Shown: positions 24,175 to 35,640, counted from the stretch's first letter. The stretch is 64,000 bases of DNA from Daucus carota subsp. sativus (GCF_001625215.2 NC_030385.2:30715598-30779597), one strand, 5' to 3'. Notes: generated by a model not told the origin, from the letters alone. A program made the numbers and translations.

Positions 24175-24182
24175 CGTGTGCA

Positions 24183-24879
24183 ATGTTAATTCACCCACTT
24201 CTCTCAGCCATCATTTGCCAGCTTGAACATTCTAGATGCTTGGCCCCATATTCATCTTTATCCAATACATGGTGATCCACCAGAAACTACCTAGACCTCT
24301 CACAATGTTTTGTTTTTTTACTTTCAGCTACCAATATGCACCGACCCATAGTATTTGGTATCAACACCCTCCACCGGTTCAAACTTCAAACCAATAATAT
24401 AGTTCCAGATATGTCTAGCCTTAGTTGTTTTCTACGTAGCACAACAATAATGAGTTCGAACACTTAACTCTTACTCGAATTTATCTTTTTGTTTATGTAC
24501 ATAGAATCACGAGAATACGAAATTATATATCTAGATAATAATTGCACATATTTTTGAACAATCAGGAATATTATTACGGGCATAACTACCTTCAACTCTA
24601 CGAATGTGTCCAATTCTTACTATATATTTATATTTTATTATTAAAGATTTCTTTCATCATTAAAGAAAATATAAAAAAGGAAGAGAATAAGAGTGTATAT
24701 ATAAATATTTATTATAAAATATAAGATATAATAAGAAAAGAAGTGACTTAAAAATAAGGCCCGATAAGTTGCCTAGTTAATCACTAAATATTATTGAATC
24801 AATTTTTTCCCATCAAATATCCAAAATTATAACTTATAATATCATATATAAAAATATATCTTGGACTTGCTCTAAAGTT
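24183..24879. other. Intergenic AT-rich stretch
   Basis: Nothing recognisable; an ORF at 24542-24724 is Ile/Tyr/Lys-rich AT sequence without features. Confidence 0.5.
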
Positions 24880-25175
24880 TCACAAAAACTATAGCAAGGC
24901 CAAGGATCAACGAATAACAAATAACTAGATATGTATCACAGAGCAAGTCAATAAGAATTGTATAATTAGATGCAAATATTGGGGATGATCTGGTTGGTGA
25001 TATGGATGGCAAGTTGAAGACGGAAATGGTCTAGCTAGTCATCACTGGTAGCAGTTGTTATTCCCCTTGCTGCAATATTTTTGGGATGTTTATTTCATTG
25101 TTAAAACTTAAAAGCATGAACTTCGTTGGAACTTGGAAGCACCCATAATGACATAGTCACCGAGAATTCTTAGAC
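24880..25175 (-). pseudogene. Broken copy of the 3' end of the NAC gene
   Basis: Compared by eye, 24880-25175 matches about 25480-25780, which is the NAC 3' UTR, stop region and last codons. Shared stretches include GGATCAAC, CTAGATATGTA, TTGGGGATGATCTGG (TTGGGATGATCTGG in the gene), GATATGGATGG, AAGTTGAAGA, GGTCTAG and, deeper in, GACATAG...GAGAATTCTT, which is part of the 69-nt coding repeat. It is in the same orientation as the gene, about 600 bp downstream. Indels break any reading frame and no NAC domain remains, so this is a partial tandem-duplication remnant. Confidence 0.8.
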
Positions 25176-25570
25176 TACTGATCATAAATTAAGTTACACT
25201 CGTCGTTATTTTTCTGATACTCAGAATGTAACAAGTTAGTACTGATCATATTTCTCTATGCATAATGATTTTGGACATAAAAGGTTTACAAGTCATAACC
25301 TGCAGGGTAAATATCAAAAATTGAAACTATACCTAAAATAATTTTAGACGGACGAAACCGCAAACCAGCTTCCATTCCATACACAAAGACAATAAACTAC
25401 AAAGAACATGTTATCTTGCTAAAGAATGTACTAGTACTAATTATAGTCTATATAAAGTGAAGCAATGTTTTCCGAGTTCCAAAATAATATAGCAAAGTAG
25501 AGGATCAACCATATATCTAGATATGTACCGCAATCAAAGTCACTACGAGTTAAATATATAGATGTAGACA

Positions 25571-28277
25571 CTAATTATTGGGATGATCTGGGTGATGATA
25601 TGGATGGTAAGTTGAAGATGTAGATGGTCTAGTCATTACCGGTCGCTGATGGTACTGCCCCTCCTGCATTTGAGGGATGTTCAATTCATTTTTAACAACC
25701 CGGACAACGTCAGGAGCATCTACCGGTGGCATAGCTGCGGAGAATTCTTGAGAGATATTCGATAGAGGCTGAACATTGTTGGGAGCATCTGCTGGTGACA
25801 TAGCTGCGGAGAATTCTCGAGAGATATTCGATAGAGGCTGAACATCGTCGGAAGCATCTACTGGTGACATAGCTGCGGAGAATTCTTTAGAGACATTGGA
25901 TAGAGCCTGAACATTGTTGGAAGCATCTACTGGTGACATAGCTGCCGAGAATTCTGTAGAGATATTCGGTAGAGCCTGAACATTGTTGGAAGCATCTACT
26001 GGCGACATAGCTGCGCAGAATTCTTGAGGGATATTCAATACATTATTTAGAGTCAGAACATTGTTGGAAGCATCAACCGGTAGCATTGTCTCGGGAGGGG
26101 TATAATCACGTGCCATATGTTGTTGATTGTATAGAGTCTCATGCAGCATTAATTCTCGGTTTTGGTCATAAAAGCCGTTTCCATGCATTTGAGGGATGAC
26201 CATCGACACGTGGTTCGGAATCATATAGCTGTTATAACCCAAATAGTTTGGATATGGAACTGGCCAAAGTTGCTGCTGCTGCTGATTAGCACTATAATCA
26301 ATCTCATGAGTATTATCCACATGAGTTACCTGATTAAAATGGCCGTCTCCAGAAACCATATATTCATCTACTCCGTGATCTTGATGAATATTTTCTTGCT
26401 GAGCAACACCATCATGAAAGTATTCAAAGGGCTCCTGAAATTGATCATTAGCTTCACCTTCCTCGAGATCATTAGCCTCATCTTCCTCAAGATTATTAGC
26501 CTCACCATCAAATGTAGCATTTTTTGATCTATGTGATTTATTCTTGTAAATCTTATATAAAACGTAGTCATCCAGCTAGGCAAGAAAAGACAGAAACGAA
26601 TGATCAGATATATTAAAGGAAATCATGAATAGCTTCGGTAATTTTATCTACTGTAGTATTACAATGTACATAGTCGCGTACCTTCATGCACGTTTTAGAA
26701 GATTTAGCTGGCGCGGACCGGATTTTTCCAGCAGAATTTACCGGTTTTTCTTGTAGTGTGGAGGGAGGAAATTCATTAGCTCTATATTCTTTCATAATCC
26801 ACTCTGTTTTAAATGATGTCTTATGAGTTCCTTGAAAGTATACCAAGGTCTTTACAACCCCAACACCCCCCTGAGGAGATGGGATGGGTTTATCGGCACC
26901 AGTTGCCTTCCAATAGCCGTTCCCTGCCATGCGGTTCGGTCGCTTTCCCATCTCATACTTCTTCTGCCTCGGGGAGAGAAAGTACCACTCGCTATCATTA
27001 GCTGCTGCATACTTTGCTGTGTAATATCACACTAAATTAGTACGACTAATTAGCGAAATTATCCCCACTCAATTTTTAGAATCCAAATAAACTTCGACAG
27101 TCTCAAGAAATTCTTAACATGACTATGTACTCTCGGGTAGTCAAGTGTCCTGCGTAAACTTACCTGCTTCATTACAGGGTTAACAGGTGTCTCATGTCTG
27201 CAAAACTGCAAGCAGAAAATATTGAAGTAACATGCATATATAACAGCCAGCCTAATGATACAATCTTCTATCGATATGAGACTTTTGAGGTTCGATATGA
27301 TGATTAGGGCCGGCCCTGAAGTTGACCAGATCTCACGCAAATTTAGTTTTTGGGAACCTAATTAACGCATATATACATCACATATTTCATGATTTATATA
27401 TCAAAAGATATCGATATTAAAATTTTAGTCATCGATCTAAGTTCGGGGAGTCCGGATCCTCTGTCTCCTTTTTGTGTCCCCTTATATGTCTCCTCTTTTT
27501 ATTGGTCAGTTACTTAACCTGCACGTGAATTATAGTTTCTCTTTATTCTTTCTCTAATAGTTTATCACTCGCACGATGTGCCTCACAAGCACATACAAAT
27601 ACTCTGTCTAAAATTTCTCCCGAACAGCTCTTATGCATTTTACTCTTCCGTGTACCAAATCCAGCCTTTTCAACATATGTTTTGTAAAACATGTAAGCAT
27701 CTATTGCCAATGCCATTCTTGCAATTATTAATTATGTGCATGTTGATTAATACTTTGTAAGTTGACCGTTACCAAAATTAATGCATGGTTTAAGAAGAGA
27801 TGATCACCGTAACATATACATATGTCAGCTTAGGCAGATAGCATGCATAATAATACAAGAAACAGAAAACAAAGCAGTACCTAAAGAAAATAATAAAATT
27901 AACAGGAAACTCGGTGATCACAGACCTGATAGGTAAAAGGGGCTTTCTCTGTAGATATCAACATCGTGAATTCGGCTAGGATGGGGTGGTTTGTTCTGTA
28001 TTTTCCTCATCAGATACTCCACAATAAGTTCTTCATCAGTTGGCTTAAACCGAAAACCTGGTGGAAAACTTTGAAGATATGCATCAATTTCTGAAGCGTA
28101 ATCATTAGAGTACTTCTGGAGCACCAAGGCTGTCGAATTCTGGTTTTCGGGTATTGGCATGGCGGCCGAATTCCGATTGTCGCTCATTGCTGGTTGATTC
28201 TGGTTTTCAGTATTACAGAAATTTGCTGCGGAAGTGGTTTCGAAAGTGGTTTTAGTTTCCATCTTCATCTTCTCCAT
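25571..28277 (-). CDS. NAC transcription factor with repeat-rich C-terminus
   Basis: Plant-specific nuclear DNA-binding protein, 463 residues in three exons (minus): 27926-28277, 26682-27016 and 25571-26575. The splice positions fit the usual three-exon NAC gene. Subdomain A (FPPGFRFKPTDEELIVEYL) starts only at about residue 71, after an unusual Asn/Thr/Ser-rich N-terminal extension. Subdomains C and D follow as EWYFLSPRQKKYEMGKRPNR, MAGNGYWKATGADKPI and TEWIMKEYR; E is LDDYVLYKIYKNK. A Lys/Ser/Pro-rich insert of about 30 residues separates D from E. The tail has an acidic EAN(D/N)-LEE repeat, a Gln run and five to six copies of a 23-residue repeat (about residues 393-517). No membrane helix is seen at the end. 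Target genes cannot be told from sequence. Confidence 0.93.
25712..26086 (-). repeat. 69-nt coding tandem repeat in NAC tail
   Basis: Encodes successive units of about 23 residues of the form SPVDASNNVQALSNVSKEF plus SAAM. Four are full length and close to identical; a degenerate one with a 4-residue insertion precedes them and a partial one follows. All keep the frame. Confidence 0.92.
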
Positions 28278-28372
28278 GAAATTTACGAGAGAACTCAGTT
28301 TAACCCTACTTTATAACTTAATTTTGAATGTACGGAAGGTGAATAACATGTACGTACAATGATCTTCTCCGG

Positions 28373-28380
28373 CTTATATA
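28373..28380 (-). promoter_or_regulatory. TATA box of NAC gene
   Basis: TATATAAG on the minus strand, about 96 bp upstream of the start codon. Confidence 0.6.
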
Positions 28381-28723
28381 TGTAATGATGATTATTAATA
28401 TTAAGATAATCAATTAAGATAATAAAGATAATATACAGAAAAAAGAAATAGATGATATACATCTGGAATACAGAGTCCTTTTAGAATAAAAATTGTAGCT
28501 ATCTTCAACTTCTTAAATCATAATTATACTCCGTTTGAAAGATGAACGATAATTAATCAAATAAATTATGTAAAAATCGAATACATGATATTACTAATAA
28601 TAACTGCTTTTGGACATAGGATCGCAATACACTTATTTGTTTTACATTCTATATAATTATTATTTTTATTTAAATATATATTAATATTATTTTTTTATTC
28701 TTAGTTCTATATTCATTATATAA

Positions 28724-29117
28724 GAGCATCTCCAACGGCGTTGGTTATAATCGTTGGCTAAATTGAACCCGTAAGATATTATGTAAAATTTGTTGAACCT
28801 GTAAGACATTGTACTTCAATGGTATTGATTATATTGGTTGGCTATAATTTAAAAATAAATATTATTAATATTTTAGTTTTTTAAAATAGAATATATCAGT
28901 TTAATATGGTAATAAATGATGTGCAATCATCCTGCAGAGTTCTTACAGACCTGTAGAGGTTCGGACAAATATAGTCATCCATAGGAGGTTGGCTAAAATT
29001 ATAGACAACAGGTTCACGTGGTTGGAGCATAATTATTTCAACAAGTTGGCTAAATTTTTTATATTTGAAATGCCAACTCACTTTTTAACTAAGGGGTTTG
29101 TATGGTTGAAGATGCCT
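28724..29117. mobile_element. Harbinger-like MITE (GAGCATCTCCAAC family)
   Basis: Left end GAGCATCTCCAACG after TAA; right end GGTTGAAGATGCC before TTAA. The ends are imperfect inverted repeats, and the interior contains TTGGCTAAATT phrases in both orientations. Related stretches appear at about 17576-17870 and 53278-53540. Right border approximate. Confidence 0.65.
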
Positions 29118-29174
29118 TAATCATTATATAAGAGTGTCCGTAAAGCTTTCTTATAGAGGAATTAATTTTTAAAA

Positions 29175-30337
29175 GGGAACATAGATTTTTTTGCCACTCA
29201 ACTTATAATGTTTTTAGAAACTTACCACCCAACTATTTTTTTTATTCTTTTCGTGACTAATGTTAGGTTTGGTTTTATTTTTAGCCACCAACTTAGGTTT
29301 GGATTTGATTACCAGCATTATGATAATTTATTTGTCACTAAACTTATTGCGTTTTTAGAAACTAACCACTGAACTATAATTTTTTTATTTTACTCACTAG
29401 TGTTAGATTTAGCTTTTTTTTTTGTCACTAAAGTTAGGTTCAGATTTGATTATTAGCATTACATTTTATGTGTATCATTATTAAAATATAGTTGTAGTCG
29501 GTAATATTTTGATGATTTGATATATGTTTGTATTTTTATATGTAGTATTTTTATGTCTTCAAGGTCGCTTACCTTGGATGATAAGAATTTTACACGCATT
29601 AGCCTTTAAAAGATGTAGTTTCATATATAACTTTATTTTTTTTCTTCCGAATGAAAATTCAGCGTTTGAATTTTTACACACAAAAATAAGTTATGAAACT
29701 ATGTTTTATAAGAATCTTAAATACATGCTAAGCACTCGAGAAAATTTGTAAACTAATGAGAGGGACGGAGGGAGTAATAATAATATAAAATGATGCATTA
29801 TATATAGAGGACAATCATCGAAAATTAAGTTTTCCTCTCTATATATCTATCTCGAAAATTGTAATAAGATAAAGTTATTAAATTTTTGAAGATAAATTTA
29901 AGAGAGATCTTAGACTGAGCTAGTCCATTGAAAGTTTAATAGCGAAAGATGATGCGTCATATTACTCAATTACACTTTATCTTATGAGAGAGGGTGAATT
30001 GTTTGAAATCATTGATTTCATATTCATGATTTATTGAATTTTTAGAATCTAATTACTCTTTTTCCTGATTTTAATTTTTCATCGGCTCATTTTATATTAT
30101 TATTGCTATATATAAGGATATAAATATACGACACATCATCAAAATATTAGATACTATCACTATGTATAAATAATGCTACAAAAAATTATCATAATGCTAG
30201 TAATCAAATTCAAATCTAAGTTAGTGGATAAAAACAAAACCAAACCTAACATTAGTGATTAAAAGAATAAAAAAATTAGTTGGGTGGTAAGTTTCTAAAA
30301 ACACTATAAGTTGAGTGGCAAAAAAGTCTATTTTCCC
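29175..30337. mobile_element. Mutator-like non-autonomous element, 1163 bp
   Basis: Long terminal inverted repeats of about 160 bp: 29175-29335 (GGGAACATAG, then TTTGCCACTCAACTTATA and AGAAACTTACCACCCAACTA) and the inverted match at about 30180-30337. Both sides are flanked by TTTTTAAAA (29166-29174 and 30338-30346), a 9-bp duplication typical of Mutator-like transposons. The left arm is followed by a second, diverged copy of itself (about 29336-29455). The AT-rich interior carries no transposase; near 29760 it has a stray Stowaway-type end (GGGACGGAGGGAGTA). Confidence 0.88.
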
Positions 30338-30629
30338 TTTTTAAAATGAATGTATAAAAAGACACAACCCGGAAATACACTTATTTGCCTTCAAATCTAA
30401 TCGCAAACACATACGACAAACTTTTTTTGGATATAATACAAAATCATTTGTAAATAACAAAATTTGTAAATAAAGGTTTTCCTTTCGTCACCAAGTATAC
30501 GGTGAAAGCAAGTTATATTAGCTGGGTCCCGTTTCTTTTCAAGGCAGTTGGACTTGGATCTAAAATTTTAAAATTTTGTGAAATTTTGGATCCATACTGG
30601 GCGACATAACCCGGACCAAAACTGCAAAA

Positions 30630-31021
30630 ATATAAGTTGGGCCCAAACAGCTCCGAGTCACTCCCGTAAACAACTCGCTCTCCTCGTGTCCAAACTCATT
30701 GTCAAGAACAACCACCGGAGCATCCACCAAGGAGTAAGTAGATCCTATGCTATACTTACAAGTACAATTTTTATATATATAGTTGCATTATATCTTAGTT
30801 CGAATTTTCAATTTTTTTATATCATTTCAATATAATTTCACAACTTTGTTAGAATCTCATTTCAATTGTGATACATGATCCCAATAATCCCCAATTGCGC
30901 AAACCCTATATTAAAGTTAAATAGGTTCAGAATTATGTTCAGGATTATTAAGATCTGATACAGGTTTATTCATATTGGTATAATTTAGATTTGGATCCGA
31001 AACTACACGCTAGGGTTGACA
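30630..31021 (+). promoter_or_regulatory. Promoter, leader exon and 5'-UTR intron of TML gene
   Basis: A TTGGGCCCAAAC motif near 30636 resembles the TGGGC(C/T) site II elements of plant housekeeping promoters. The GC-richer leader to 30731 ends in a good donor, AAGGA|GTAAGT. The acceptor is probably GATACAG near 30962, leaving a short second leader segment before ATG 31022. The intron is predicted from splice signals only. Confidence 0.5.
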
Positions 31022-32899
31022 ATGTCGTGTTTAGCTCTGTCGTTGCAACCGACTAATGGATCCGATATCTTGCTCCAAACCCGAGAGTGGTTCCCGCCTG
31101 CGCGAGCTCTCGTTGCGTTGTCTGCGTTTAGACAGACTCGATTTGCGTTTGCAGCTGGGAAACATAATTCAGCTGAGGATGGGGACACGTCGCTTGGGGA
31201 TGATCCCCTTGCGGCTTCTAGTGGTCAGGTTATTGTCGGTGTCGAAAGTCGGTATAGGGTTATTTACCGGTTGGTGAATTCTATTTACGTGTTGGGGATC
31301 ACGACGGTTGATGATGATTGTGTGAACAATGTGTTTGAGTGTATTAGTATTGTGAATCAGGCTGTGAGTGTCGTGGTGACTGCGTGTCGGGGTGTTGATG
31401 TTACGCCGGAGAAGTTGAGTAGGAAGTATGCGGAGGTTTATATGGCGCTGGATATTGTTTTAAGGGGTGTGAGTAATATAAGGCTGGCGGCGATGTTGGC
31501 GTCGCTTCATGGGGATAATCTTTCGAAAATGGTGCATTCGGCTGTGAATACGGAGAGTAGGATTAGAGGGGCTGATAGTTGGGGTAATGTTGAGATATAT
31601 TCGATTGAGCATGAGGCGAGTGTGCAGTCTTTTTCGAATGCTAGTTTTGAATTGCCTGCGGAGACGTTGGAGGCGGGGGATGAGGTTGCTGCAACACTTG
31701 TTATAACTGGGCAGGCTGAGACAGATCAGAAGGAGAAAGTTGAAGAGGTAGAAGAGGAGAAGGATCCGTTTGCAGCGAGTGAAAAGCTTAATAAGCCTGA
31801 GGAACTTGTCGGCGGGTTTAAAAAGGATAAGGAACAGAGTTCTGACTTGTCAAAAGCATTGGCGGGTCTTGATGTTACCACATTACCTCCAGCTGCGGCC
31901 ACACAATCAACACACATTGGGGTTGAAGGATTTGAAGGGGAGTACGGTGGTATAGAGTTTAGTCACGATAATTCCACATTACCAGAAGATTTTGAAGGTC
32001 TCAATCAAGCTTGGGGTGGTGGTTTGGATGCATCAGAGTTTGTTGGTCCAAAGAAAGTCCCCAAGTCCCAGGGTCTGGGTGGCCTTGAATTGTTGCACAC
32101 TAGTGAAGCACCAAAAGCTGCTGCTGATGGTGCTGCTGCTCCACTTGAAGATGTTTTGGTCACAAAAAGTGAAATGAAGGGTCCTGAAATGTATATATTG
32201 GAGGAGATAAATGCTGAATTTAGGGAATCTCTACTTGCGAGAGTTGGATTGATGGGCACGGTTTACCTTAAAACTGTTCCTCCAAAGCCATCTGATGATA
32301 AGGAAACTGAGTTCTCCTTCAGGGTTGATGGCACAAGTGGTGTGAAGAGATTTGTTATGCAAAACTCTCGTATTAGTAGCCTTGGAAATGGGCTGTTCCA
32401 TGTGAGGACTTCACCTTCCACCGATCCTATACCTATTTTGAAGTATAGTCTTCTACCTCGATCAACTCCACTGCCTTTGCGGGTTCGCTTAATCATGCGT
32501 CACAGCGGGACCCTACTTTCTATGATGATTCAGTATGTATCCAATCCAGATCTGCCAGCCCCACTTAAAGATGTGACATTTACTCTGAAACTACCAATAG
32601 ACCCTAGACTGTTAAAGGTTACACCAAAAGCCATGTTGAATAGATCAGAGAAAGAACTGAAATGGCACATTCCGGAGATTCCTTTAAAGGGTGAGCCTGG
32701 AAGATTGAGAGCTAGGATGCCTGTGGATTCTAGTTCAGAAGATGAACTGGAAGAACTTGAGGTAGTCGGATATGTTAGATTTTCTTACCAAGGCACTAGA
32801 TCATTGTCTGGAATTTCTCTGCAGCCTGCATCCGAGGGTAGCAAAGATTTCTATGAGGTTGACCACAGGTATGAAAGTGGGGAATATATATGCAACTAA
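31022..32899 (+). CDS. TML: TML, muniscin-like subunit of the TPLATE complex
   Basis: Clathrin-mediated endocytosis adaptor of plants: TML is a core subunit of the eight-member TPLATE complex at the plasma membrane. A single exon gives 625 residues, starting at ATG 31022 (MSCLALSLQPTNGSDILLQT); the frame opens upstream only from a TTG. ADPLAASSGQ-like sequence (DDPLAASSGQVIVGVESRY) and the N-terminal third are as I know this family. A low-complexity acidic linker (about residues 240-300) includes DPFAAS, a DPF-type motif often used for contacts with endocytic partners. The C-terminal mu-homology domain runs from about residue 386 to the end (HRYESGEYICN). It appears complete, with no frame break; function is assigned by family recognition. 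Confidence 0.93.
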   Translation: MSCLALSLQPTNGSDILLQTREWFPPARALVALSAFRQTRFAFAAGKHNSAEDGDTSLGDDPLAASSGQVIVGVESRYRVIYRLVNSIYVLGITTVDDDCVNNVFECISIVNQAVSVVVTACRGVDVTPEKLSRKYAEVYMALDIVLRGVSNIRLAAMLASLHGDNLSKMVHSAVNTESRIRGADSWGNVEIYSIEHEASVQSFSNASFELPAETLEAGDEVAATLVITGQAETDQKEKVEEVEEEKDPFAASEKLNKPEELVGGFKKDKEQSSDLSKALAGLDVTTLPPAAATQSTHIGVEGFEGEYGGIEFSHDNSTLPEDFEGLNQAWGGGLDASEFVGPKKVPKSQGLGGLELLHTSEAPKAAADGAAAPLEDVLVTKSEMKGPEMYILEEINAEFRESLLARVGLMGTVYLKTVPPKPSDDKETEFSFRVDGTSGVKRFVMQNSRISSLGNGLFHVRTSPSTDPIPILKYSLLPRSTPLPLRVRLIMRHSGTLLSMMIQYVSNPDLPAPLKDVTFTLKLPIDPRLLKVTPKAMLNRSEKELKWHIPEIPLKGEPGRLRARMPVDSSSEDELEELEVVGYVRFSYQGTRSLSGISLQPASEGSKDFYEVDHRYESGEYICN

Positions 32900-33948
32900 T
32901 TAATGATGTCTTTTCTTGGTTTACATTTGTGTCAATTTGCTCTTATTCAATTGGAATTGGATGTGCATGAAGCATCCAAATTGTATTGTAGTCTGTAATT
33001 TTGATCATAAAATCACTGTGAGTTGCATTCCTTTGTTATAAGCCAGTATTTTTCCTTTTAAATATTGTTTGGTTGTGAATTTTTCCTGCTGTCTCATGAT
33101 AATTTTTTCCTTGACTTTTTGTAGTGTCTCTCTTTAAATCCCCAGTTCCATTTGGCATATTAATAAATTTTAGTTATGCTTATATTCTTTTTACATATCT
33201 TAGAGAGAAATACATTTTTAAGGTTTTGATAGTTATCATCGTCCACTTGATATAAGCTAATCTATTTTCAGTTTCATTTAGTAGTACTAGATATCATTTG
33301 GCTCTAAATATGTTGTTGGAAATTTCTCAGATTTACCTTACAATTCAACATCAGAAGTCATGCATTTCAGAAAGTTCTAAAAGTAGTCAATGATGCTTAT
33401 ATTTGAATAGTTCTGTATATATCTGAGGTGTAACACTGGTTTGTTAAATAGTGTTGGTAGTTTGTTGTGTGTGGATGCAGGAAATATGGTATCTATAATG
33501 TACTAGTCCATTACTTGAGTTGGATGAGTTTGGGTAAAAGTTTAATTTTATATCAACCATGCAAAGGAACAGAGGAATGTAGTATTTCAAAACAAGGAGT
33601 AAAGGTTTACTCTAGCTTATTTGATTAACAGAAATAGTCAAACTTGCTTAGCATCATATTCGTGATTATATGCTATTTTATTGTCTAGATAGTTAGGTGT
33701 CTCCTTGTTATTTGCTCAGTCACAAGTTGAGTTCTTTGAAACAGCCTCTTGATGAGGATGAGGGTAAAGTTGCGTACATCTAGATTTTGATCCAGACTCA
33801 ACGAGGGAGACTTGTGCATTTAAGTTCTTTGATCTCATTGTAAACGCTCAAGCTGAGTTGGAGCTCTTATCAGTGTTCTTCTCCCTTCAATTTAACACTT
33901 AAGGGCAGTATTTAAATAAATTTTCTGGTGTTCAAGTTACATTGGTTC
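32900..33948. other. TML 3' side and spacer
   Basis: 3'-UTR of TML followed by AT-rich spacer; no supported gene. Confidence 0.5.
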
Positions 33949-33951
33949 TTA

Positions 33952-34337
33952 GAGCATCTCCAGCAGTGTCCTAAAGAGGTTCCCTATATATATAATAAAC
34001 AATTCAAATTCTAAATAATAGGGATCCTATATTGATTGACAACTCCAACAATGATCCCTATTTGTCTTCTCTATTATTATTATAATATTAAATTCAAATT
34101 CTTTTAACAAAAAGATAACAAAAAATATGTGGGAAAGAGTGTGCAAAAGGTGAGAGTTGAATATTTAATCATTAAAAATGAAAAGAGGAATGGGTTAGGG
34201 ATTCCCTACTTATGAGGAATGAAAATTGGATCCTAACATTTAGGGAATGAGTAGGGACTCTGCTGGAGTGAATTTCTATGCATATTCCTTAAAATAATAG
34301 TTTAAGATCTCATATAGCTAATCTGCTGGAGATGCTC
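33952..34337. mobile_element. Harbinger/Tourist-like MITE, 386 bp
   Basis: Exact inverted termini GAGCATCTCCAGCAG and CTGCTGGAGATGCTC, flanked by TTA on both sides (33949-33951 and 34338-34340). The interior has GGGATCC/TAGGGA phrases and no ORF. Confidence 0.9.
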
Positions 34338-34791
34338 TTAAGGACACCATAACTGTATCTAGAGGAAGATTGACATTACTGATATTAAGGAATAATCAAA
34401 AGTTTAAAGTGAATTTATGTCGTAAACTTTAGTCTTTGTCTAGTGGAGTACAAAAAATAAAAAATTGAATCTTAATATATAAAAATATGTAATCTATATG
34501 AATGCGACGAGGGCCTCAACTTTGTGCTTGTCCCGGTCCATATAACTGGAAAAGATAAACGCAAGTCTACTAACATTATTTTATTTGATCCAATGCCTAT
34601 TAACATTATAGTACTACGCGGACCTCAACTAATTCGAACACCCCATCAGCCTATGTGATTTCATCTTTTTGTCGGGAGCCTCGTGATTATCATTGATTAC
34701 TCTCATGGCCCCACCATTATATGCGAGCACTGAGGAGCATCACAATTCACAAAACGTGCTCTGCTGTTCTACGTATCTTCATCTTCAATCA

Positions 34792-35523
34792 TCAAGCTTG
34801 TGGCATGCAAGCAAGCGGAGCTGTAACACTAAGACTAGCATCACCCCTGCAGCTGAGGACCTTGAGGACTCCCCACGAGCTTTTTTTGTTAGCAGGAGGT
34901 TTTTTCACAACCTCGATGCTCGGAAAAAGAGACTTGGATGGGGTACGATGAACCTGACGGTTTTTGATATCCTGGAGATCCATCTCTGTAGGAAACTTTA
35001 CTATCCCGAACATTAGAATATACCACCTAGGTTTTGGAATCCTTGTGCTATTACCATCAAATCTTGATAACCCGGGACTGTTGTTTCGATGAGAATCCGG
35101 TGAACCAGAGCTCGTGCTCGAGTCTCTGCTTAGTTTCTGATAATCAAGAGACCTGCTGTTTCTCATCTTCATATTGGTGGTGTTGGATTGACGACCACTA
35201 ATCTTGAACTCGGGCAACGGCTCTGACCGGCAGCGCCGGCCATATAAGTTTTGTGATTTATGATCTTGCTCTTTGAAAGGTATGAGCTTACCGCAGTTGA
35301 TGATATCTTCTGCATGAGACATGGTGGAACTAGGGTAGCTCGAAAACTCGAAAACCTCATTTGTCTCTGCTTGTGACGGAAGATCTTGACGTTTGCAGAA
35401 CTGATCCTCTGTTTCGTGCAAATTGTTTTCGTCGGAAATCAATTGGAAGTCACTAAGAGATATCGTTTCTTCATCTTCTGGTTGATATTCTTGATCTTGG
35501 TAACAGGAGTTGTAGGAGTCCAT
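34792..35523 (-). CDS. Plant-specific protein of unknown function with RWY-FPxEM motif
   Basis: Intronless, 243 residues from ATG 35523 (MDSYNSCYQ). An in-frame ATG at 35622 would add 33 residues, but a TATA box lies only about 20 bp upstream of it, so transcription probably starts at or below that ATG. The N-terminal half is acidic and Ser/Gln-rich, with a SLSDFQLI block; the middle has basic and Ser-rich stretches (RRCRSEPLPEF, NSRSLDYQKL). The most conserved-looking part is RWYILMFGIVKFPTEMDLQD followed by IKNRQ, which I recall from a family of small uncharacterised plant proteins. No signal peptide or enzyme motif. Probably nuclear or cytosolic; function unknown. Confidence 0.75.
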   Translation of the reverse strand: MDSYNSCYQDQEYQPEDEETISLSDFQLISDENNLHETEDQFCKRQDLPSQAETNEVFEFSSYPSSTMSHAEDIINCGKLIPFKEQDHKSQNLYGRRCRSEPLPEFKISGRQSNTTNMKMRNSRSLDYQKLSRDSSTSSGSPDSHRNNSPGLSRFDGNSTRIPKPRWYILMFGIVKFPTEMDLQDIKNRQVHRTPSKSLFPSIEVVKKPPANKKSSWGVLKVLSCRGDASLSVTAPLACMPQA

Positions 35524-35640
35524 TACTACGGATGAAGATGAGTTGGGGAATTGATGGAGAGGATGAATATATGAGATATATGTCTCTGAGTTTCTGAATG
35601 CCACATGTGGATCGCTATACATATGCAGACGGCACAGCGA

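Noticed and set aside
26613-26681. Read-through of NAC exon 2 (VRDYVHCNTTVDK...)
   Set aside because: A strong donor AAG|GTACGC at 26682/26681 and an acceptor at 26576 restore the conserved subdomain E (DDYVLYKIY).
31016-31021. Two extra residues at the TML N-terminus
   Set aside because: The frame opens at TTG; ATG 31022 gives the family's usual MSCLAL start.
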